From Diaprepes abbreviatus (taxonomy: Eukaryota; Arthropoda; Insecta; Coleoptera; Curculionidae): 64,000 nucleotides of DNA. Position 1 is the first letter of the stretch; each line of letters begins with the position of its first letter. The position numbers were made by a program, and so were the translations under genes. The stretch covers positions 2,322,501-2,386,500 of the forward strand of contig JASJET010000135.1 of NCBI GenBank assembly GCA_034092305.1. Reading direction: 5' to 3'. A model generated the notes under the pieces. That model was not told where the DNA came from and searched no databases. It saw only the letters and a list, made by a program, of their open reading frames with translations. Below, piece after piece: positions 34,550 through 46,432 of the stretch.

Positions 34550-35680
34550 TAGAGTGTGGACGTCGGAGTACCTGCTCACGGACTCCTAGGTAAGATTTCG
34601 AGATAAAAAGGGACCCCAGATTCACTTGTATTCGGCCAAAGATCGCGTATACTCCGTATACCTGAAGAAGGTTGCGGTGGAACGGGATCTGGCACCTAAA
34701 GATAGCGAAACCTTTATACTATTACTTGAGTTTTCCCATACTCAAACAACCAATAACAAAAAATGCAAGTCATTTTTCCGCGGGTAATAAAAGACAGACA
34801 TTCTTATTTTTCGTGAAAAAGCATAAAAATTAGATAGAAAAACTTAACCCTCCAGAGACATAACATTTTACTTGCGGTATCCACTTAACTTGCTTTTCGG
34901 GAATATCTAATTTTTACACTTTTATTACCGAAGCGATCTTCTTACTTATACCCATATTTTTTGGTAATAAAAAATTGATTATTTTTCTAAAAATTAGGTA
35001 TTTCTTTGCGATTCAGAAAAATGGCCACAACGAAAAGTATACTTAAACTTACCCCTGCTAATTATTTTTTCAACAAATAATTAGTAAACCCCAACTCTAT
35101 AAATTTTTTCAATTTTTTTAAGACGTCTAGATCATTTCAGCTCTCCTCTCAGACGCATACCCATAATCCCTTTTTAAATTTAGGCAAAAAAAATTTTTCC
35201 CAAGTGTCACAAATACGCAGCAAGAAAGGTGAGGCGGCTTGGCTTCTCGCTCGGTCGGGAAGTTACGGTGGGTCCTCTCCGGCACCACCTGCGTGGTGCC
35301 CCTTTCAACACAGTCAATGTTCACTTCCACTCAACAAAAACCCCTGCAAGGTTCGTTCGATGCGGAATTTAGAAAATTCCCTCAATTCGAAAATGAAAGC
35401 AGCGTTCAATTCAACCTGGGGCCAGCTAATCCAGGATTATCGGTGCCTAGGCTTCACCAAAATTATACTCGTGAGATACAACCTGGTGAAGAAAAACAAC
35501 TGTGCTACGGGACTAATCAAAATAGGGGCTCGTGTACGGTAACCAGCGCTGATTTATTGTCAGATTGTCACGCGATCTCCACGAATATTGACAGGCCCGT
35601 ACTCATAGAACCGGTGCGCAATCCGTACAACGATCGCCCGTTTATGCAATCTAAATACCTTGTAAATTAAACAAATGGGT
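34550..35680 (+). repeat. unknown repeat family, copy 1
   Basis: Homologous over more than 1 kb to 38390-39835 in the same orientation. Shared landmarks are a ctaggtaagat block (about 34588), a tactcaaac block (about 34740), ccagagacataac...cttgcggta (about 34850), the acgcatacccataatccctt block (about 35152) and a reading frame at 35204-35670. Overall nucleotide identity is modest, highest in the coding part. Confidence 0.6.
35204..35670 (+). pseudogene. unrecognised protein-coding repeat ORF, copy 1 (frameshifted)
   Basis: The first frame reads KKGEAAWLLARSGSYGGSSP then APPAWCP; after a one-base shift the protein continues QGSFDAEFRKFPQF, SSVQFNLGPAN, CYGTNQNRGSCTVTSADLL and ends SKYLVN-stop at about 35670. 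Copy 2 (39349-39799) has the same blocks in the same order. In the AW...GSYGGSSPAPPAWCP block the two copies differ largely at third codon positions, which indicates past selection on the protein. I do not recognise the family: it is rich in Ser, Pro and Gly, with no membrane segment or catalytic motif that I can see. It could be an accessory or gag-like protein of an unknown element, or a diverged host gene fragment. Confidence 0.5.
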
Positions 35681-36113
35681 CTTATACTTTAATCTTAAGC
35701 TTAAGCTGCACAATCTTAACTCTGGATTCAAATAATAATAAAGAGACGCAGCATTGTAAGTAAATCTGCGCTGAAATATCGCAAACTGATGCTGCGGCAT
35801 GGTCAGCTGATTCCGATGTCACAGTAGCTTCGGAATACCAGCTTTACTTTTGAATAAATTAAGCCATTAAAATGCAGTAACTGTATCAAAAAAAAAATGA
35901 TATAATGCAAATTTTACAGTATTTGACATATTTAACCAATTTTAATTCATTCATACTTCCTGACATGTGATCAACTTTCTTAGATAGAAAACAAAGCGGC
36001 AGTAGATATTATGTACAATTTGTAAACGGCTTCTTTTTTCCCTATTTTGTAATAAAAAATAAACCTATAATTCTTTGCATAATCTCAAAAATCTAAATAA
36101 ACATCCCGTAATT
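35681..36113. other. no recognisable feature
   Basis: Sequence after copy 1 of the unknown repeat; AT-rich, no frame. Confidence 0.4.
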
Positions 36114-37210
36114 TCAAAATACAAGTGATTTTGTAAATGCTCGACGCTTCTTCCGGTTAATTTTCCTGAAATCCTTCGATATTCTCGTTAAGAGGAGCTG
36201 CAGCTTTCTCAGGTTTAGTTGGATCAACACAATACCACAGTTGCGTATGTCAGCGTAAGATTGTACGTGTAGATTCGCAGAAAAGTCAAATATGTGAAAT
36301 GTATATATTAAAAATAGGAGAGGCCCAATGACGGGGTCTTGAAGAATACCAGACACTATAGTTCCCGCAGCTAAGAGACTCGCCCAAGCTCACACTCTGT
36401 TCTCAATCGGAGAGATACGAATAAAAAAAAAGACACTGAAAGTTCATCAAACTCTAGATCTTGTTACTCTGCATAAAGAAGTTGGTGGTCAAATACCTTA
36501 GAATAATCAAGTGAAACAGATGCTGCTGCCATTTATCTACCAAGAGCTCCAAATATGTTATCCGTCTAATTTAGCAACAGAGACCAGTTCTACATCCCAA
36601 TTGGTGAATAGGAGGCATCTTGAATTGTCTTCTTCAATACCATAGAAAGTACAGGCAACACACTAAACGGGCGCAATTTGTATCTGATGAACTTTTAACT
36701 TTAGGCAATTAATTATATGCATTAGGGAAGTTTACACTAAGACTAAGTTATTTCATAAAAAGTGTAAGATCATCCATTCCTGTAACATTTCAATTAATAC
36801 CATACATATCCCTTTCGACCGTTTCGGTATCAACCATAGCAAAACAAAATCCTACGCCGTCTGTGCCTTCTGTAAAAAACTGTAATCACACCTTTTTATT
36901 TGCTGGAATACAGTCATAAAATAATCATTCACTCTATCTGGGTTTTAGCAGAACAGGAAAGAGACTGGCAACATCAACATTCATCTACCTCAATCCTTTC
37001 CAAAGCTGTTTAGATTTTTGTAACGATGTAAAAGTACATATAACTCATTTTCTCCCTGAGAAGCAATGCGAGAACAAAGTTACGATGCTTCCTGAAAGCC
37101 CGAAGAGCCTTCAGAATTTTGCTCGCCCCATATCTTGCTCTCGCTTTATCCCGCTCCTTCACAATATATCTTAACGCAGGAATTAATAATGATAAAGGTA
37201 GTCTGTTCAC
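36114..37210 (-). pseudogene. jockey/CR1-like RT relic
   Basis: Minus-strand pieces in order: ALRYIVKERDKARARYGASK and KALRAFRKHRNFV (37210-37080, the linker between endonuclease and RT), AASVSLDYSKVFDHQLLYAE (about 36520, first catalytic Asp region), FDELSVSFFYSYLSD (about 36440), and SGILQDPVIGPLLFLIYTFH with YADIRNCGI (36356-36240, the GVPQGSVLGPLLFLIYINDL and YADD boxes, Asp-Asp altered). Numerous stops; the RT fingers region and C-terminus are poorly kept. Confidence 0.7.
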
Positions 37211-38389
37211 ATGAACGGTCTTACATGGTATGGTACCTGACCATTTTTTTTTTAAGAGATTTTGTTTTAATCCACAATCACAGAAATAAAGTTTCTGTAA
37301 TCACCAGTATCGTCGCAAGTAGTTCACTGGTATGTATACCATCGTGCGCCTAGATTATTCGATATAGTGGCATGAGGGAAACTAGATATTTATGAAGTAA
37401 ACATAGTTGTCTGTATTCATAAAATAATTAAATATTAATTTCCGGAGAGCTTAAGATAAAAACTTAATTAAAAATGCGATTAACAATTTATCTGTCACCA
37501 CAAATAAATAGTGTCATAACCAGTTTAATTAGTTGTTAACATTTAATGGGTTTTTAAAAGTTGTTAGAGAGAGGCAGCGGTAGAGTTTTAAAGTTGCAAG
37601 AATTATTTATTTCATCAAAAAAATATGAATGTAGTTCAATTAAATTAATAAGTAGTTCAAATACTAAATTGTAATTTAAATTACTAAAATGTTCTTGATA
37701 GCCAGCAAATGTTTAAGAAATTGACGGATTTTGTATTTCAGTGTATTTTTTTAAAATTATTACAATCGGCCAAGCGCTTTTGGTCTAATTTAGACCGTCC
37801 TCAGAGCTCAGACCCTAGAAACAAGAGAATATGGTCAGCAAATAAGCTTACTCAGTACTCACCAACCACACTCACTTGTCAAAGGGCACACCTTAACTCT
37901 GCCAGTTTGAGAACAGTCTCCAGTCGCGAGCGTAGCCTCCATACAGAACAAGATGTATACAATTAAAAACTTTTAAAATTAAAATTAAAACTAGAACATT
38001 CAACACACTGTGCACATTGACATTATTAAAACAATAAACCTTTTTAATAACAACCCAAAAGGGTGAGGTTATGCCACACACAGTCATAGCATAATACAGC
38101 AATAAAACTTTCCAAAAATTAAAACTACATACAAGTGTGTGAAAGCCTGACTAGAGTTTTCATTTTTGAATTTCTTGTCAATTGTATTTAAAATCAATAA
38201 TTCATTGACAATGAGCAAAAAGAGAAAAAAAGGGAAAAAAGGGGAGAAAGAAAGGCCATTAAAAGTTTATTAATCTACAGCGTTGCTGTTATCTGCCATT
38301 CTGTGATCTATATAAAAGTGATAGTGTTTTACCCGGGTAATTGCCAAAGGCTGGGGCGTCTGAAGACTTTAAAAATTATAAACCTATTG
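37211..38389. other. no recognisable gene; one short palindrome
   Basis: AT-rich. A perfect 15-bp palindrome, ggtctaatttagacc (about 37782-37796), sits beside a Penelope-3'-end-like sentence (ttattacaatcggccaagcg), but nothing else supports an element here. Confidence 0.35.
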
Positions 38390-39835
38390 CAAAAAAATCG
38401 GTTTAAATACGGTGTATCGGGAGTCCTCTGGATAAAAATACATAGTGTCTAGGTAAGATAGGTTGTATTTTCCAGAGCCCGGTACACTACAGTTCGAAAG
38501 ACGGGCGATATTCGGCATTGCATACGCGAACTGGTGTTACAATCTCGGATCACCGTCATAAAGATCGCGTAAATATTCTAATTTGAGTTTCCAATACTCA
38601 ACAAACAAAATAAAATAATTTCTCTTTCAGTCAGAAGATAAAGAAGAAATAATAAGATTTTTCGCGGATATTTAATGAAAGACATTCTAAATTTTCGGGA
38701 AAAAAAAATGGATTGAAAAACATCATCCTTCAGAGACATTACGTGCGTTAAATTTTCCAAATGTACTTGCGGAAACCCTTTATTAGTTTTTCGTGATAAT
38801 CTAATTTTTAACTAAAAATTTCTTCTTGAAAACAAATTTGTTACCCTTACTTTTTTCGACTTTGAAAATTTATAAAATTGCGTCCAAGTCCAGTTACTCA
38901 TACTTTTCTTGCGCATTTTTAAAATTTTACGATAAAATCCAATTACCTATACTTTTTCTGCGTTAAAATTTCGGTGTTGAAAATCATTGAGGATTTTTAT
39001 AATAAATAAATAAATTGCAACTTGCGGTGCGACTTTAGTGTTCGACTTAAGTTAAACAATTTATCGGCAAATTAGAATAAATAAATAATTATTCGAAAAA
39101 GTTAGGATATTTGCGTTTTCAAAAATCTTTGGCCACGACAAAGTATACTTGACCCTTACCCCATACTAATTATTTTTTCGAACGATAATTGGTATAACCC
39201 TTGAACTCTTATAAAATTTAAAAAAAATTTCAATTTTTTTTCTTACGTTGTCTTGAGCATCCACGCTCGCTTCCCAGACGCACAACCCCATAGCCCCTTT
39301 TTAAATTTCGGCATAAAAGTTTTTCTTTTTTCCAAATTTAAGAGCATGGCTCATCTTCCTCAGGTGCCCTCGACAAACATCAAGAAAAGTGAGACGGCTT
39401 GGCTTTACGCCGGGTCGGGCGGTTATGGTGGGTCCTCCCCGGCACCGCCTGCGTGGTGTCCTACCTTTCAATTCCCAGACCAACAAACGATGTTCCAAAA
39501 TTTCCAAACTAACCCTGTGCGTAGGTCATCCTTTGATGCGGAGTTTAGGCAATTTCCAGGATTCATTGATGATAGTAGCATAGAGTTTAACCTAATGCCA
39601 GCTAACTGAGAAGCATCGGCATTAAGGCTTCACTTTACCAAACACAACCAGAAGAGACAAGTCCTGGTAGAACAACTCACGAGTGCTACAGGACAAATAA
39701 TTCTCAAATATCAGAAACGGTTACTAGCGCAGATGTTATGTCAAATTTAGCGGCGATCTTATCAGAAAATGGCACCGGCATACAGAACAGATAATTTCAG
39801 ATACCGACCGACGTTGCAATAATATCAATGAATAT
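38390..39835 (+). repeat. unknown repeat family, copy 2
   Basis: Second copy of the repeat at 34550-35680, same strand, about 3.9 kb to the right. The upstream part is more diverged; the coding block at 39349-39610 is the best conserved. Confidence 0.6.
39349..39799 (+). pseudogene. unrecognised protein-coding repeat ORF, copy 2
   Basis: Starts MAHLPQVPSTNIKKSETAW, then YAGSGGYGGSSPAPPAWCP, RRSSFDAEFRQFPGF, DDSSIEFNLMPAN, then a stop (TGA, 39608-39610). In a shifted frame the homology to copy 1 goes on: GIKASLYQTQPEETSPG, CYRTNNSQISETVTSADVM, ending near GIQNR-stop (about 39799). The N-terminus is longer and cleaner than in copy 1 and the Met at 39349 is a plausible start. Function unknown. 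The two copies together suggest an ancestral protein of roughly 150 residues or more. Confidence 0.5.
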
Positions 39836-40772
39836 AGAGGCTTCTAGATCACACATTAAAATTAGGTAGACTTTAATTTAAAATTCATTTGTAAATAATT
39901 ACAAGTGAACAATTATCTTTGTCAATCTAAATATAATTAAAAATTCCGTATTTGCATACATGATTTGCTAAAATCATAATAAAACCACAATTATTTTTAT
40001 TATATGCGAACACAATCTGATTTAATAACATTAACACTATCTCGTACGCCATATTTTCTGCAGTTTCCAAGATAAGAGACCTTCACAGACCACTGACGAT
40101 AATTGTTTTGTCTGATTTACAAACAAGATTTCAAGGTTTCTTTTATTCAGCATTTTTGTTGTATTAATTGTTTTATAAATTTTCATTAACGCGGAAAAAC
40201 GTTTTTAAGTTTTTGTGTTAATTAGGTTAGAACAGGAACATTTTTTTGATATAATTCAATTGTCTTTTTATTTAGTTGCTGATCGATAGTGGGAAACAAG
40301 GAAGAGGATTTTTTGCATTATGAAACAATAGACCTGATTTTGAACAGGATGTTGTTTTTTGGCAAATTAAATAATATACAGGTGTGGTTGATGTAAATGT
40401 GATAAAATTTTAAGCGACAAACCCTACTCAAAATTATGAATAGCGAGTATGTCTAACCACATTTATACAACCACAAGGTATCATAAATGTCATCGTATAT
40501 AAAATGTCTCGATATGCAAAATATCTGTTATTTGTAAAATTTTCCATGTGTATAAAAATAATTAATATTTCCTTTACTGAAAATTCGGTCTATTCCAGAA
40601 AAAGGCAAATAATTATCGATTTGATTTCACTAACAAAAATTAATATTTCTTGAAAAATTCGGCTTGAAAGTCTGAAGTATCGATCACAAGTTGAAGAGTA
40701 CCAATAAATTACCTTGCACCTGTAATAAACAAAAAAATTCAGGTTGGTAATGGAGTGATGGTTATTTTATAT
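39836..40772. other. no recognisable feature
   Basis: AT-rich sequence up to the left end of the Tc1-like element. Confidence 0.4.
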
Positions 40773-41505
40773 AGGGTGTCGGAAAATATGTGTACAAGAT
40801 TTGACGACAGACTCGTGACGTCAAAATAACTTTATTTAAGCTAACTGAGTTATATCCGATACTTCTTTGTTTAGGTGGTAGAAGATGTCAAAGTTTTAAG
40901 AAAATATTTTTTCCCAAATTTTTTGAAAACGTAGTAACTGAATTTAAGAATTTTTGGTGTATAATCTAATAATATAATATGACGTTTTTTGTTAGTATAC
41001 TGACCGGCTATATAGAAGTGAAAGTGTTATAAAAGTGTCGTCAATTGCAAACATCGCTTCTGATTTTTATGTCAACGTCGTTATGACAACCTAGATATTT
41101 CTATCGGATAACAGCATGTATTTGGAAGCTTTTTTACCTCTTGAAAAATTTTCGCTGGATAAGCGGTTTCATCAGGAAAAAAAACATTTTCAATTACATA
41201 CATACACCAATTTGCTGTAATAATAAAACAATTTTTATAATCAATGTTGGAAGATTGGAAAAACTAACCAAAAAGGAAACATTAATTAAGCAAATATGCA
41301 AAATATATACTCAGTGACATTAGAAGTGTTACATCCAGAAGGAATAATGTTTTGAACTTAATTTTTTGGCAACTGAATAACTAAATTTAAAGCATAATAT
41401 GGCAACAATGTCAACGTCTTATCTTTGATAATTTTTTGCGAGAGCTGACTACTACAGATATTTTTACTTATTTTGTCTCGGCCTAGTTGTGTTAAGCGTA
41501 TCAAA

Positions 41506-42323
41506 ATGCCTCGAGTTTGAAGATGTCAAAATTATCACAATGTTAGCGACTTTGACAGGGGTAGAATTGTTGCCTATCGAGATGTTGGTTTGTCCTATCG
41601 CGACATTGGCTGACGTGTTAATTGTACTGCAATGATGGTAATGCCTATGTGTTGTGTGTGGAGAGAAGAAGGTCGAGGAACACGAAGAAGACCAACTGGT
41701 CAACCAAGGCGTACCACAGAGCATAAAGATAGCTTTAGGCTACTAGCTCTACGAGACAGTTTTGCTACTACACGTCAAATTGCTGGCTAATGGTTTAGAG
41801 AAGAAAGCTGACCTGTTACTATGCGTACACTATATCGCCTCATTTCAGCCTTTAGACTTTTTTCATAACGTCCACGATTAGTACTTCTTTTAACTGCGGA
41901 CACTGTCGTCAACTTTTAAACTGAAGCAGAGAACGACACCATTGGGAGACAGAATGGCATAATGTCGTCTTCAGCAACGAATCGCGATTCTGTCTGCGTA
42001 TGCACGATGGCCGAGGAGAGGAAGGGATATTGGGTTTGCTGTTGAGAGACATGTATACAGGACTGTTGGAGTACTGGTCTGGGAGGCTATTGTCTCTGGT
42101 GGTCGATCACCACTTCCTTTATTCGAGGTAGTATGACAGTTGGGAGTTATATTGACGATGTCCTACAAACCACTTTACTGCCTTATCTAGACGTCCATCC
42201 ACACGTTCCTTTTCAGCCATATCCCCATATTGCTCATCGAACTATGGACTTTCTCCAAGAAGCAGGCGTTAATGTTTTGTTGGGGCCACTTCGTTGACTG
42301 GATCTAAACACTTTGCATTATTC
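41506..42323 (+). pseudogene. Tc1-like transposase relic
   Basis: From MPRV-stop at 41506 it continues as NVSDFDRGRIVAYRDVGLSY and RDIG (helix-turn-helix), REEGRGTRRRPTGQPR (the GRPR-type hook), then VVFSNESRFCLRMHDGRG, where the family has FSDESRF, so the first catalytic Asp is Asn. VLVWEAIVSGGRSPLPL corresponds to the VWGAI block, and DFLQEAGVNVLLGPLR to the stretch leading to the third catalytic region. The second Asp (normally QQDNARPH) is lost. Stops and shifts throughout; the 3' end is cut by the RT fragment. Confidence 0.8.
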
Positions 42324-42823
42324 TCCACAGAGTCTGGTACAGTTAATTCACGAATCTCTCCATTATACGACCGATTATGACTGTGAGACCTGGACCATGA
42401 CGAGACAGAAGGAGAACAGACTAAGAATTGCAGAGAGGAACATATACGGACTCATAAGGAATGATACAACAAAGCAGTACCGTAGTAGAACAAACAGGGA
42501 GCTGGAAGAATTATATGACCAACAGGACATTGTAAAAATAATTAAAGCAGGAAGACTTGAGATGGACAGGCTATATCAAGAGACAGGAAGATGGAAGAGT
42601 AGTAAAATTAGTATGGGAGCAGGCCCCAACCTGTAAAAGACCATTAGAAAGACTACGACTAGAGTGGAGACACAACGTAGCATCAGATCTTAAAACAATG
42701 AACATCACAGATGCAGAGGAGCTAATGACATACAGAGTCCAATGGAGACGAATCGTTGAGTCAGCCCAGACCCACCCTGGGTTGTAAGAGCTACAGAGAA
42801 AAAGAAAGAGAGGGAGATAACAA
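42324..42823 (+). pseudogene. 5'-truncated RT C-terminal fragment nested in the Tc1-like element
   Basis: Reads DCETWTMTRQKENRLRIAER, YRSRTNRELEELYDQQDIVK, IIKAGRL, then in another frame RWTGYIKRQEDG, LRLEWRHNVASDLK and VESAQTHPGL-stop. This is the post-RT region of RTE-like proteins, whose usual end is an AKTHPGL motif. An 8-bp repeat, cattattc at 42316-42323 and 42824-42831, fits a target duplication, and removing the fragment rejoins the Tc1-like sequence. Confidence 0.65.
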
Positions 42824-43290
42824 CATTATTCGAAAATTACCGTTACAAGTATTTTTTTATTATTACATTTAATCGGTGTATAAATGTAATTGAAAATATT
42901 TTTTACCTGGTGAAACCGCTCATCAAATGAAAATTTTTCAAGAGGTACAAAAACTTCCACATACAGGCGGTTATCCGACAGAATTATTTAGGTTGTCATA
43001 ACGTTGACGGCATAAAAAATCAGAAGTGATATTTACAAGTGACGTCACTTTTATAGCATTTACATTACTTTATCGCCGGTCGCTATACCACTAGAAAACG
43101 TCATATTATCTTAGTAGGCCACTTTTTCAAGAAATTTGAGAAAAATCAATGTTTTCTTAAAAATTTACATCTTTTACCGCCTAAACGAAGTAGTGTTGGA
43201 TATAACTAAGCGGTCTTAAATCGATCTATTTTGACGTCAAGAGTCTGTCACTAGACAGACATTGCACATGCATAGCTTTGTAAAAACCAA

Positions 43291-44562
43291 TGGACCACGT
43301 CAAGTTGTCTATCCAATGAATTTATATATGAGTCGTATGAATAAAAAAAATATTTACTCTGTGTAAATTCCAAAAACTGTGACAAAATTTTATATTGCTT
43401 ATCATAACATTCCTCGTTTGTTGACTATTTACACCACACTGTGCATTTGAACTTTGTTAAATCAATATTGTTTCAAAGTTCAATGAAAAACTGCAAAATT
43501 CTATATTTTGTAGGTCACATATTTTAACCATAAAGCAAAACAATTTCTATATTTAATTAAAGATAATTTGTTTACCGTGTAATCACTTAAATAATATTAG
43601 TTAGTTTGAACAATAATGCATTTTTATGTTTTACAAATTAAATTACTTACATCAACCTTATTTTCCGATTATTCCTGGTACATATTTTTTATGTTAAACA
43701 GTTACTGGGAATTAACAAATAGTACAAGTTTAGTGACTCAATACAAAGTATAAAAATCCTTAGGCAATTTTTTCTCATTGTCACCAAGCAGACTTGTTAA
43801 ACAAATTCAGATAGAAATTTATCGCCAAGAAAAACGGAACAACAAATATATTTGCTGACAATTAGCGTGTTTTTTTCATGCAAAAATTTCAAAGTTGATT
43901 TAATTAAAGTGAACAGAATTTTTTCGACAGAAACCTGGACAAATGGATTGTGTAAGAAAATATTGCCAGGGTATTTGCCATTTTCACACAATAAATGCAA
44001 ATTAATAATAGATTATTGTCTATTAAGTACAACTTAAATAATACACAAATAAAAACACATCAATTGAAAATGCATTTTCGCTTTGGCATCGTAAAATAAA
44101 CTAACGTCATTTTATATTTGCTTACAAATTTGCATTTGAAACTTATTCCTATAAATTAAAGAAATCAGAGTTGGAGATTCAAACACCTTATCTCTATTAT
44201 TACCGATGACTTTTTATCTGCAACTTAGTAAGAAATGTGTCCATGTCATCTGTCGATTTGCTTATATAATACTGGCGACCCGTTCTAAACCGTGCAAAGA
44301 ACTAAACTGAATATACGGGAAAATTCGCGGCTGCGGAAGGCGGGATCAACGAGTTTCGATGATTAGAACCAATTCGAGTTTTCGTCAGTTGTCTAATGTT
44401 TACAAAATGGTTATAAAACGGAACTTTTTTGTGTTCCAACGGGCTCTATGGAGACATCAGAAGAATACACTTAAAAACGGAATATCCAAAAATTGTATTT
44501 GTCGGATCTTTATATTTGAACAATGTGTAAAATGATTAGTCTTCATTTAACACACAATTTTT
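43291..44562. other. no recognisable feature
   Basis: AT-rich; short opposing frames near 43.8-44.0 kb look fortuitous. Confidence 0.4.
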
Positions 44563-44695
44563 AACCGACTACTAAAAGGAAGAAGTTCCCTCACATTAAC
44601 TGTTATTTATTTCTTATGTATGTGCTCTCATTACTTCAGAATGACTCCACCAATTTAAATGAAGTTTTTTATAGTTAGGAAGTTGCTGAGATGAA
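44563..44695 (-). repeat. diverged copy of the 3'-type module seen at 29 kb
   Basis: Reading the minus strand: ttggtggagtcattctgaag, agcacatacataag, gggaacttcttccttttag, tagtcggttaaa. The order and spacing match 28990-29125. Confidence 0.5.
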
Positions 44696-44717
44696 GATAC
44701 CTTATGATTTTGGGCGA

Positions 44718-45355
44718 AATTAGTTAGTTAGTTAGTTAATTTAATGATTAAAGGCGCGTCGGTATCTCAGACCATTTAGCGCCTTCTATATTGTTATTGA
44801 TTGTATTAAATTTTATTATAGAGACCAATGTGCCTCAAGAAATACAGTATGCGTTTGACCTTATTAAGTTCAAAGACATAACTGTCGCAAAAATTGTTAG
44901 AGGTGAGGTACCTCTCTCTAGCATTTCTGTATGAGGGACAGTCAGATATTATGTGTTTTATAGTTAGGGGGGAATGACAGGATAGACATTGAGGCTGATC
45001 CTCGTTTTTTAGAAGAAAGGAATAAGTCATTCTGCAGTGTCCAATAATAATTCTCTTCCATACAACATTTTCTCTTCTGGACAGTTGGGGAAAGTGGTAC
45101 GTCTCTGAGAAGTTTCTTTTAATATAAGACAGTTTATTTGGGTTTTCAAGGGAATCCCAGCGAATCTGCACAATGTTACGAATGATGTTATCGGTATGCC
45201 TATTGAATTCTTTAGGGTTAAGTAAAGGGAGGAAAGGGGTGCCTTCAAGGATTGCGAACTTAGCTTGAGTGTTGGCCAATTCATTCCCATCTATGTACAG
45301 ATTACGTTGGGATCTTTGGGCAAAATTGATTCGGTAAAATCCAAGATGACATTTA
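44718..45355 (-). pseudogene. I/jockey-like element 3' end: RNase H and zinc-finger tail
   Basis: The minus-strand frame starting near 45320 reads YIDGNELANTQAKFAILEGT (end of an RNase H domain, GNELAD in the family), then NKLSYIKRNFSETYHFPQLS, IIIGHCRMTYSFLLK, and a zinc-finger-like CLSCHSPLTIKHIISDCP, ending GLYNKI-stop at 44806. This is the classical C-terminus of I/R1/jockey-type ORF2. Downstream is a G+C-richer 3' untranslated segment (gataccgacgcgcctttaat) and an (AACT)n tail at 44718-44735. The 5' side is cut by the palindromic element at 45358. The last 157 codons are open, so the copy is not very old. Confidence 0.75.
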
Positions 45356-45357
45356 TA

Positions 45358-46430
45358 CAGAGTGACCAGTAAAATTTTTGTTATTAATAGCTTATTTCGA
45401 AATTTGCCTTTGGCAATAATTTCTGCTTCGATCGAAATGAAAATTAATCAAAAAAATAGTAGTCACGTGATTAGCATTCTCTGTCAAATTTTAATTTTTC
45501 TCCAAAAAAAATCAAAAGAGGTTTATATCTCAAAATATCGAAAAAAGTTATTAGAAAATTTTTTAAATGCAATTTTTAACCCATATGCAAAATTTCAGTC
45601 GTACAAGATAATTTAGATTTTTTGCCTATTTTTTGTAAATTGCACCACTGTTGCAAAATGAGACTCAATGCAACCTACATAGAACTTCTTAGTTTTTACA
45701 ATGCTTATTCCAGATATATTTTGTTTAAAGTAGCGCCATATTAAGGTGTGTTTTTCTACAAAATCCAAGTAGGGCTATTAAAATTTGGTCACATGTCATG
45801 CAAACTTTATTTGTTTTTGACCTTATATAAGGTAACTTCATAAAATAACTATTTTTGAAAACGTAGTTTGTGTCTAAAAGTAATACACATTAATATTAAG
45901 AGATTAGTTTAATTGAAAAGACTCAAATTTTCTAATAAAAACATCATAATATAAAAATTAAACGTATCTAAAATTTATTTTCCACCTAATGCAGACTTTC
46001 CTGATTAGATTTTGTAGAAAAACATACATTTAATATGATGGCACTTTAAATAAAATATGTCTGGAATGAAGCATGGTCAAAACTAAGAAGTTTTATGTAG
46101 GTTGCGTAGAGTCTTATTTTGCAACAGTGGTGCAATTTACAAAAAATGGGCAAAAAATTTAAATTATCTTATACAACTGAAATTTTACATATGAGCTAAA
46201 AATTGCAACTTTTTCTAATAACTTTTTTCGGATATTTTGAAATAGAACCCCACCTTTGAATTTTTTTTTGGAAAAAAATTAAAATTTGACAGATAATGCT
46301 AATCACGTGAGTTCTATTTTTTTGGTTAATTTCCATCTTCATCGAACCAGAAATTGATGCCAAAGTCAAATTTCGAATAAAGCTATAAATAAAATAATTC
46401 CATATAATGCGGACTTTACTGGTAACACTG
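45358..46430. mobile_element. 1.07-kb palindromic (foldback) element with TA duplication
   Basis: Flanked by TA at 45356-45357 and 46431-46432. The ends are cagagtgaccagtaaa and, reversed, cagtgttaccagtaaa. Almost the whole element is an imperfect palindrome: for example caccactgttgcaaaatgag (about 45644) pairs with ttttgcaacagtggtg (about 46118), and cacgtgattagcatt occurs in both arms. The centre is near 45.8-46.0 kb. There is no coding capacity. The TA duplication and cagNgt ends suggest mobilisation by a Tc1/mariner transposase. It is inserted at the 5' edge of the I/jockey-like relic. Confidence 0.85.
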
Positions 46431-46432
46431 TA

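Larger units (their letters stand above)
40773..43290 (+). mobile_element. Tc1-like element with long (about 450-bp) inverted repeats
   Basis: The left arm (about 40773-41235) and right arm (about 42850-43290) are inverted copies. Examples are gacagactcgtgacgtcaaa against tgacgtcaagagtctgtcac, and gcggtttcatcagg against cctggtgaaaccgc. Between them is a Tc1-type transposase relic and a nested RT fragment. The outermost bases are diverged, so the exact ends and the TA duplication are not certain; the left end may be the gggtgtcgg after tatata. Confidence 0.7.

Noticed and set aside
37782..37796. Perfect 15-bp palindrome ggtctaatttagacc as a regulatory or terminator hairpin
   Set aside because: Isolated, short, and without a transcript or element end nearby to give it a role.
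34550..39835. The two unknown repeats as LTRs of one long element
   Set aside because: They are much too diverged from each other for an LTR pair, contain a protein-coding block, and the sequence between them is a jockey-like relic on the opposite strand.
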